In this document: piece by piece, positions 1-3,483 of the stretch | Layout of the letters: each line of letters starts with the position of its first letter | How positions within the stretch are numbered: position 1 is the stretch's first letter | Origin: Bacillota bacterium | Lineage (GTDB): Bacteria; Bacillota; Clostridia; Acetivibrionales; DSM-1351 | Assembly (NCBI GenBank): GCA_023412635.1 | Contig: JAEYNI010000011.1 | Coordinates: 1 to 5,239 of the forward strand | Reading direction: 5' to 3' | Length of the DNA stretch: 5,239 bases | Position numbers and translations under genes: made by a program | Notes under the pieces: generated by a model | The model's database searches: none | What the model was told of the DNA's origin: nothing | Seen by the model: only the letters and a program-made list of their open reading frames with translations

Positions 1-12
1 GTTGAAGATTAA
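1..12 (+). CDS. possible 3' end of infB (translation initiation factor IF-2), last three codons and stop
   Basis: The first bases read Val-Glu-Asp followed by TAA in frame 1, ending 26 bases before the rbfA start. In most bacteria, and in this conserved Firmicute cluster in particular, the gene directly before rbfA is infB, and IF-2 proteins often end in a short acidic tail. Three codons cannot identify a protein, so this rests almost wholly on expected gene order. The stop could equally be a chance triplet in an intergenic region. Confidence 0.3.
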   Translation, partial: VED

Positions 13-24
13 TTTATGAAATGC

Positions 25-29
25 GGAGG
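25..29 (+). promoter_or_regulatory. Shine-Dalgarno site of rbfA
   Basis: GGAGG lies 9 bases before the ATG at 39. An in-frame ATG at 21 overlaps this site and has no purine-rich sequence properly placed before it. The site therefore decides for the start at 39. Confidence 0.85.
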
Positions 30-38
30 ATAGATTTT

Positions 39-392
39 ATGGCTGATAGAATAGTCAGGATTTCTGAAGAGGTAAAGAAGGAAATAAGCAGTATAATTCA
101 AAATGACCTGAAGGACCCCAGACTTCCAAATATGGTTAGTATTATATCCTGCAATGTTACAAAGGATTTAAGATATGCAAAGGTATATATAAGCGTTTTA
201 GGTGAAAATGATCAAAAGAAGAATGCTATAAGCGCTTTAAAAAGCGCAGCAGGTTTTATCAGACGCGAACTTGGACATAGGCTGCAACTAAGATATACTC
301 CTGAAATACATTTTGAGCTGGACACATCTATTGAACATGGAATTTACATCAACAAGCTGCTGGATGATGCTAAGAAGGAATTTGGGGAATAG
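39..392 (+). CDS. rbfA: 30S ribosome-binding factor RbfA
   Basis: RbfA is a small cytoplasmic KH-domain protein that binds the immature 30S subunit near helix 1 of 16S rRNA and helps late maturation, including growth in the cold. The 117-residue product matches the usual family length of about 115-130. Recognisable family features, in order, are an N-terminal helix starting MADRIVRISEEVKKEI, the Asp-Pro-Arg-Leu motif at residues 26-29, a strand ending in SVLG (52-55), the interrupted Ala-Ala-Gly helix kink of the type II KH fold (70-72) followed by IRRELG, and the closing segment LRYTPEIHFELDTSIEHG (84-101). The start at 39 is chosen over the in-frame ATG at 21 because GGAGG lies between them and MADRI is a typical RbfA start. 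It sits 57 bases before nrnA, in the standard cluster order. Nothing is missing or damaged. Confidence 0.97.
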   Translation: MADRIVRISEEVKKEISSIIQNDLKDPRLPNMVSIISCNVTKDLRYAKVYISVLGENDQKKNAISALKSAAGFIRRELGHRLQLRYTPEIHFELDTSIEHGIYINKLLDDAKKEFGE

Positions 393-439
393 ATTATACA
401 ATAAGTTTCTCAATAAGTGTTTTTTGTCATACATGAAAC

Positions 440-445
440 GGAGGG
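440..445 (+). promoter_or_regulatory. Shine-Dalgarno site of nrnA
   Basis: GGAGGG ends 4 bases before the ATG at 450. It is placed for that start and argues against the in-frame GTG at 417, which would add 11 hydrophobic and charged residues not typical of the family and has no purine-rich site in front of it. Confidence 0.85.
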
Positions 446-449
446 AAAA

Positions 450-1403
450 ATGGATAGGGAAATAGTTAAACTTATAGCTGAAGCTGGGGGAGTTGCAATT
501 TTCCCGCATGTTTCAGCAGATGGAGATGCTATAGGGTCATCTTTGGCACTGGCTCTTGCATTGAAAAATGCCGGAAAAAAAGCAGTAGTATATAATGATG
601 AGAATATTCCTGCAGTTTACAGGTTCTTATCAGGTAATGAACTTACATGTTTCTACGACCCTCAGGATGAGGTAATGGATGTAAATATCGCTTTGGACAC
701 CGGTGATGTAGGAAGGCTGGGAACCAGGGGGGAAGCCTTTTTTAAAGCCCCCTGTACAATCAATATTGATCATCATGTTACAAATACAAAGTTTGCCTTA
801 TATAATTTTGTTGATGCCGAGTCAGCTTCTACAGGTGAAATCGTGTATACCTTGTTGAAAGAATTAATATATCCTATTGACAGGGATATGGCTGCATGTT
901 TATACACAGCTATTTCAACCGATACGGGCGGATTTAAATACAGTAATACAACGGCTGAGACACATAAAATAGCTGCAGAACTCTTGGCAACAGGAATAGA
1001 TATCGGAGAACTGTCTCAAAGGATTTTTGACAATACAACATATACAAAACTTAAGCTCACACAAAAAGCAATAGAAAAACTGGAACTTTACGAAGACTGC
1101 AGGCTGGCTGTAGTCGTTATTTCACAGGTCGACTTACAGTCTACCGGTGCCAGTGATGAGGATTGTGACGGTATTGTCAATATAGGTAGATCAATTGAAG
1201 GAGTAGAGGTTTCTCTCCTTGTAAAAGAAAAAAATGCTGACGAGGTACGAATTAATTTGAGATCCAAAACCTATGTTGATGTATCAGAAATTGCTGCAGC
1301 TTTTGGTGGTGGAGGTCACAAGAGGGCAGCTGGATGCACTGTCAAGGGTTCTTTACAGGAGGTTAAGGATAGATTAACCACAGCTGTTAAAGAGAAACTG
1401 TAA
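450..1403 (+). CDS. nrnA: bifunctional oligoribonuclease / pAp phosphatase NrnA (DHH-DHHA1 family)
   Basis: NrnA degrades RNA fragments of about 2-5 nucleotides from the 5' end and dephosphorylates 3'-phosphoadenosine 5'-phosphate. It replaces the Orn nano-RNase in most Firmicutes. The product has 317 residues, close to the B. subtilis protein. The N-terminal DHH domain carries the Mn-binding motifs in order: H20 with the D24-G-D26 pair followed by AIGSS, D83 in ALDTGD, the name-giving D107-H108-H109, STGE (127-130) and D158 in TDTGGF. The C-terminal DHHA1 domain, about residues 215-317, ends in the substrate-binding glycine loop GGGGH (286-290) followed by KRAAG. All catalytic residues expected for an active enzyme are visible. 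The ATG at 450 is preferred because of the GGAGGG before it. The gene stands between rbfA and truB, the usual Firmicute place, and truB starts 28 bases later. Family membership is secure; whether both activities are retained is inferred. Confidence 0.96.
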   Translation: MDREIVKLIAEAGGVAIFPHVSADGDAIGSSLALALALKNAGKKAVVYNDENIPAVYRFLSGNELTCFYDPQDEVMDVNIALDTGDVGRLGTRGEAFFKAPCTINIDHHVTNTKFALYNFVDAESASTGEIVYTLLKELIYPIDRDMAACLYTAISTDTGGFKYSNTTAETHKIAAELLATGIDIGELSQRIFDNTTYTKLKLTQKAIEKLELYEDCRLAVVVISQVDLQSTGASDEDCDGIVNIGRSIEGVEVSLLVKEKNADEVRINLRSKTYVDVSEIAAAFGGGGHKRAAGCTVKGSLQEVKDRLTTAVKEKL

Positions 1404-1414
1404 TAGATGTAAGC

Positions 1415-1431
1415 GGCTCATGGAGGTTAAT
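1415..1431 (+). repeat. 17-base direct repeat, copy 1, carrying the truB ribosome binding site
   Basis: GGCTCATGGAGGTTAAT occurs here and again, base for base, at 2471-2487. Each copy stops directly at the start codon of the next gene (GTG of truB here, ATG of ribF there). The match continues for two of the next three bases. The conserved GGAGG core explains part of the identity, but not the 6 bases before it or the 6 after it. Confidence 0.9.
1422..1426 (+). promoter_or_regulatory. Shine-Dalgarno site of truB
   Basis: GGAGG lies 5 bases before the GTG at 1432. An in-frame ATG at 1420 overlaps the site and so is a poor start. A GTG start at 1432 gives MNGIINVLKP, the usual TruB beginning. 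The ATG at 1430, which overlaps the GTG, is in another frame. Confidence 0.82.
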
Positions 1432-2379
1432 GTGAACGGAATAATAAATGTACTTAAACCTGCCGGTATGACTTCCTTTGATGTAGTAGGCTTTCTCAGA
1501 AGGGCGGCGGGTCAGAAAAAAATAGGCCACACTGGAACTCTGGATCCATCGGCTGTTGGAGTATTACCTATCTGTCTTGGAAATGCAACCAGGGCAATAG
1601 AATTTATAATTGATAAAGATAAGGTTTACCGTGCGGAGCTTACACTGGGTTCAGCTACTGATACACAGGATTCCTCCGGGAACGTAATATATTCACATGA
1701 AATTAAAGCAGACAACGAAAAAATTGCTGATGCCATACTGAGTTTTATAGGTGAAATTGACCAGCTGCCGCCCATGTATTCAGCAATAAAAATTGAAGGC
1801 AAAAAGCTGTATGAACTGGCCAGACAAGGCGAAACAGTCGAGCGGCAGCCGAGGAAGATCAAAATTTATGACATAAAAATTATCAGAATCTGGGAAGAGC
1901 AGGCTTACCTGCCAGGAACTACATACAAGGAATTTTCAGAAAAGAGGTCAGTCAAAAAAGCCCTTTTTGAGGTTCATTGTTCAAAGGGTACCTATATAAG
2001 GACTCTATGCCATGACATTGGTGAGAAACTTGGTTGCGGCGGGCATATGTCTTTTCTTGTAAGAACAAGAGCAGGAAAATACAGCCTGGAAACGGCATTA
2101 ACCCTTGAAGAAATCAAAGTTCTAGCTGAAACTGAACAGCTTGAGCAGAATTTAGTACCGGTGGAGACAATATTTGAAGAACTAAACATAATACAGCTCC
2201 ATGAGAAGGATACTTTTAAGTATACTAATGGCGTATGGCTCCAATTAAATAATTCAAATTATGATTCCAACACCTTTGTCAGGGTATATGATAGTAATAG
2301 TATTTTTTTAGGTATAGGTGAAATAACTATTAATGGTGAAACCAGGTACCTTAAGTCAAAGAAGTTTTTTAAAGAGTAG
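1432..2379 (+). CDS. truB: tRNA pseudouridine(55) synthase TruB
   Basis: TruB isomerises uridine 55 in the T-loop of nearly all tRNAs to pseudouridine and also acts as a tRNA-folding chaperone. The product has 315 residues, near the family norm. It opens with MNGIINVLKPAGMTSFDVV. The catalytic aspartate is D38 within GHTGTLDP (32-39), followed by GVLPICLGNATR. The conserved PPMYSAIKIEGKKLYELAR block and SKGTYIRTL (184-192) complete the synthase core. The last 75 or so residues correspond to the PUA-like C-terminal domain. Between the strand KIYDIKII (144-151) and the strand leading into SKGTYIR there are about 15 more residues than in most homologues I can recall (roughly 155-174, rich in charged residues), likely a surface loop. 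The GTG start at 1432 is chosen over the ATG at 1420 for its spacing to GGAGG and its family N-terminus. The enzyme should be active, since all core motifs are intact. Confidence 0.96.
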   Translation: MNGIINVLKPAGMTSFDVVGFLRRAAGQKKIGHTGTLDPSAVGVLPICLGNATRAIEFIIDKDKVYRAELTLGSATDTQDSSGNVIYSHEIKADNEKIADAILSFIGEIDQLPPMYSAIKIEGKKLYELARQGETVERQPRKIKIYDIKIIRIWEEQAYLPGTTYKEFSEKRSVKKALFEVHCSKGTYIRTLCHDIGEKLGCGGHMSFLVRTRAGKYSLETALTLEEIKVLAETEQLEQNLVPVETIFEELNIIQLHEKDTFKYTNGVWLQLNNSNYDSNTFVRVYDSNSIFLGIGEITINGETRYLKSKKFFKE

Positions 2380-2412
2380 TGAAGGTAGCTTAAAATGCAG
2401 ATCGAACATAAA

Positions 2413-2448
2413 TACGGCTTAAAACCGCTATGGCGGCTCAAAGCCGTA
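2413..2448. repeat. nested inverted repeat (stem-loop) in the ribF leader
   Basis: TACGGCTT at 2413-2420 is perfectly complementary to AAGCCGTA at 2441-2448. Inside it CCGC (2425-2428) can pair with GCGG (2433-2436) across a 4-base loop, giving a two-tier stem with an asymmetric internal loop. A competing hairpin is possible, CGGCT (2434-2438) with AGCCG (2442-2446) around CAA, and it cannot form together with the first. No T tract follows on either strand. Folding in vivo is inferred from base pairing only. Confidence 0.6.
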
Positions 2449-2471
2449 AAAGCGTCAAAGCCACTTAAATG
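2415..2471 (+). repeat. degenerate tandem run, three units of about 19 bases
   Basis: Units at 2415-2433, 2434-2452 and 2453-2471 share the pattern CGGCT(T/C)AAA(A/G)CCG. Units one and two agree at 13 of 19 positions when aligned by eye. Unit three matches unit two after a 2-base gap near its start (CG--TCAAAGCC). GGCTCATGG of the following direct repeat looks like the beginning of a further unit. The periodicity is loose, and part of it comes from the palindromic GGCT/AGCC words. Confidence 0.45.
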
Positions 2472-2487
2472 GCTCATGGAGGTTAAT
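2471..2487 (+). repeat. 17-base direct repeat, copy 2, carrying the ribF ribosome binding site
   Basis: Exact copy of the sequence at 1415-1431, separated by 1056 bases so that the pair brackets truB and its downstream gap. The ATG of ribF follows at once. Confidence 0.9.
2478..2482 (+). promoter_or_regulatory. Shine-Dalgarno site of ribF
   Basis: GGAGG lies 5 bases before the ATG at 2488, the same geometry as truB. It is much stronger than the AAGG (2382-2385) before the alternative ATG at 2395 and decides for the shorter protein. The small AGCCA/TGGCT hairpin at 2459-2474 ends 3 bases upstream and should leave the site accessible. Confidence 0.85.
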
Positions 2488-3462
2488 ATGCAGGTAATTC
2501 ATGCTAATGATAATAAATGCTTTAATACTAAAACAGGAGTCGGTCTCGGTAATTTTGACGGATTACATATCGGACACATGGCTCTGATTAACACACTTAT
2601 ACGCGAAGCTCAGCTTAATAACCTGTCTTCAATAGTTTATACCTTTACAAAGCATCCTGAGAATATAATAAGAAAAAAACTTATTACCCCACTTTTATTG
2701 ACCGAACAGAAAAAAATAGAGTTACTTGGAGAAATTCATCTGGATTACCTTTATTTTGATGAGTTTAATGAAGAATTCTCAAGACTTACGCCTGAGGAAT
2801 TTGTAAAAAAAATTCTAATTGATAAACTGAATATAAAGCTGGCAGTGGCAGGTTACGATTACCGGTTCGGATATATGGGGGAGGGCGATGTTGCCTTGCT
2901 TAAGGAACTGGGTCAGAAGTATGGCTTCAGAGTGGTAGTAATCCCCGCAATCAAATGTGACAATGAGGTTATCAGCAGTACAAGAATAAGACAGTGCATA
3001 ATCAATGGTGAACTGGAAACTGCCTACAAGCTTTTGGGAAGAAATTATTCCATAACTGCGGAGGTTGTAAGTGGGAGAAGAATAGGAAATACCATAGGCT
3101 TTCCCACAGCGAATATTCATCCTGAAAGATACCTTGTGCTTCCTGCCAATGGAGTTTATATAACAAAAACACTGCTGGACGGAAAACTATATAACAGTAT
3201 GACAAATGTAGGCTATAATCCTACTTTCGAGGATGTTAAGGAAAAAACTGTTGAAACACATATTATAGATTTTAACCAGGATATCTACGGTAAGAAAATT
3301 GAAGTATTCTTCCTTAAGAAAATCAGAGATGAAGCAAAATTCAAAACCGTAGAACTTCTCAAGGAACAAATAGCAAAAGATATGACTGTTGCAAAAGAAT
3401 ATCTTGAAATAGAGGACGTAGTTTCAGAGTGTGGAGGTAATGCTAACTCTGACTTGCGCTGA
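2488..3462 (+). CDS. ribF: bifunctional riboflavin kinase / FMN adenylyltransferase (FAD synthetase) RibF
   Basis: RibF phosphorylates riboflavin to FMN and then adenylylates FMN to FAD in the cytoplasm. The product has 324 residues, slightly above the usual 305-320. The N-terminal nucleotidyltransferase domain, about residues 1-180, shows LGNFDGLHIGH with the HxGH signature at H27-H30, AGYDYRFGYMGEGD in the middle, and the ISSTRIR nucleotide-binding motif at 162-168. The C-terminal kinase domain, about 185-310, shows GFPTAN (204-209), NGVYI, NVGYNPTF and the catalytic-glutamate region VETHIIDF (E256), followed by YGKKIEVFFLKKIRDE. A short polar tail of about 12 residues (SECGGNANSDLR at its end) goes beyond the usual C-terminus. 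The start at 2488 gives MQVIHANDN, which aligns with the normal RibF beginning and has GGAGG in place; the ATG at 2395 would add 31 residues. The stop codon lies within a possible weak hairpin (3453-3471), and hypF begins 21 bases on. Confidence 0.96.
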   Translation: MQVIHANDNKCFNTKTGVGLGNFDGLHIGHMALINTLIREAQLNNLSSIVYTFTKHPENIIRKKLITPLLLTEQKKIELLGEIHLDYLYFDEFNEEFSRLTPEEFVKKILIDKLNIKLAVAGYDYRFGYMGEGDVALLKELGQKYGFRVVVIPAIKCDNEVISSTRIRQCIINGELETAYKLLGRNYSITAEVVSGRRIGNTIGFPTANIHPERYLVLPANGVYITKTLLDGKLYNSMTNVGYNPTFEDVKEKTVETHIIDFNQDIYGKKIEVFFLKKIRDEAKFKTVELLKEQIAKDMTVAKEYLEIEDVVSECGGNANSDLR

Positions 3463-3471
3463 AAGAGCAAG
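3453..3471 (+). other. weak hairpin over the ribF stop codon
   Basis: CTTGC at 3453-3457 pairs with GCAAG at 3467-3471. After one G/A mismatch, CT (3459-3460) pairs with AG (3464-3465), leaving a GAA loop. The ribF stop TGA spans the inner stem and loop. The hairpin ends at the base before the hypF Shine-Dalgarno site. It has no T-run and is too weak for a terminator. A role in coupling or limiting hypF translation is only a possibility. Confidence 0.3.
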
Positions 3472-3477
3472 AAAGGG
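3472..3477 (+). promoter_or_regulatory. Shine-Dalgarno site of hypF (weaker than those of its neighbours)
   Basis: AAAGGG ends 6 bases before the ATG at 3484. It lacks the full GGAGG core seen before the other four genes, which suggests lower translation. No other start is possible, because the frame is closed by a TGA at 3460-3462 and there is no intervening start codon. Confidence 0.6.
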
Positions 3478-3483
3478 CAATTT

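Larger units (their letters stand above)
2380..2487 (+). other. truB-ribF intergenic leader with repeats and hairpin potential
   Basis: This 108-base gap is the longest between genes in the window. It contains a short inverted-repeat structure (2413-2448), a degenerate tandem run (2415-2471), a second small hairpin (2459-2474: AGCCA, 6-base loop, TGGCT) and the ribF copy of the 17-base direct repeat. An ATG at 2395 with a weak AAGG nine bases upstream opens a frame that runs without a stop into ribF. It would add 31 residues rich in lysine and leucine that do not resemble the RibF N-terminus. I see no FMN riboswitch: its conserved AGGGTGAAATTCCC-like start and GACCGGCGGT-like segment are absent. 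There is no T-run after any hairpin, so none is an intrinsic terminator. Confidence 0.7.

Noticed and set aside
417..449. Upstream GTG start for nrnA adding 11 residues
   Set aside because: There is no Shine-Dalgarno site before it, whereas GGAGGG sits just before the ATG at 450. The added residues are not family-like.
2413..2448. Intrinsic terminator between truB and ribF
   Set aside because: The stem is not followed by a T-run on either strand, and the stem is interrupted by an asymmetric loop.
2380..2487. FMN riboswitch before the flavin gene ribF
   Set aside because: None of the conserved RFN-element segments is present, and the gap is too short for the six-helix structure. Only simple short hairpins are seen.
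1415..2487. truB as a recently transferred cassette between direct repeats
   Set aside because: truB is in its normal cluster position, and its codon use looks like that of its neighbours. The repeats coincide with ribosome binding sites, so a duplication of the leader is a simpler reading than gene insertion.
2815..3205. Minus-strand open frames of 101 and 67 codons opposite ribF
   Set aside because: They are shadows of the RibF kinase-domain coding sequence with no start signals or known motifs.
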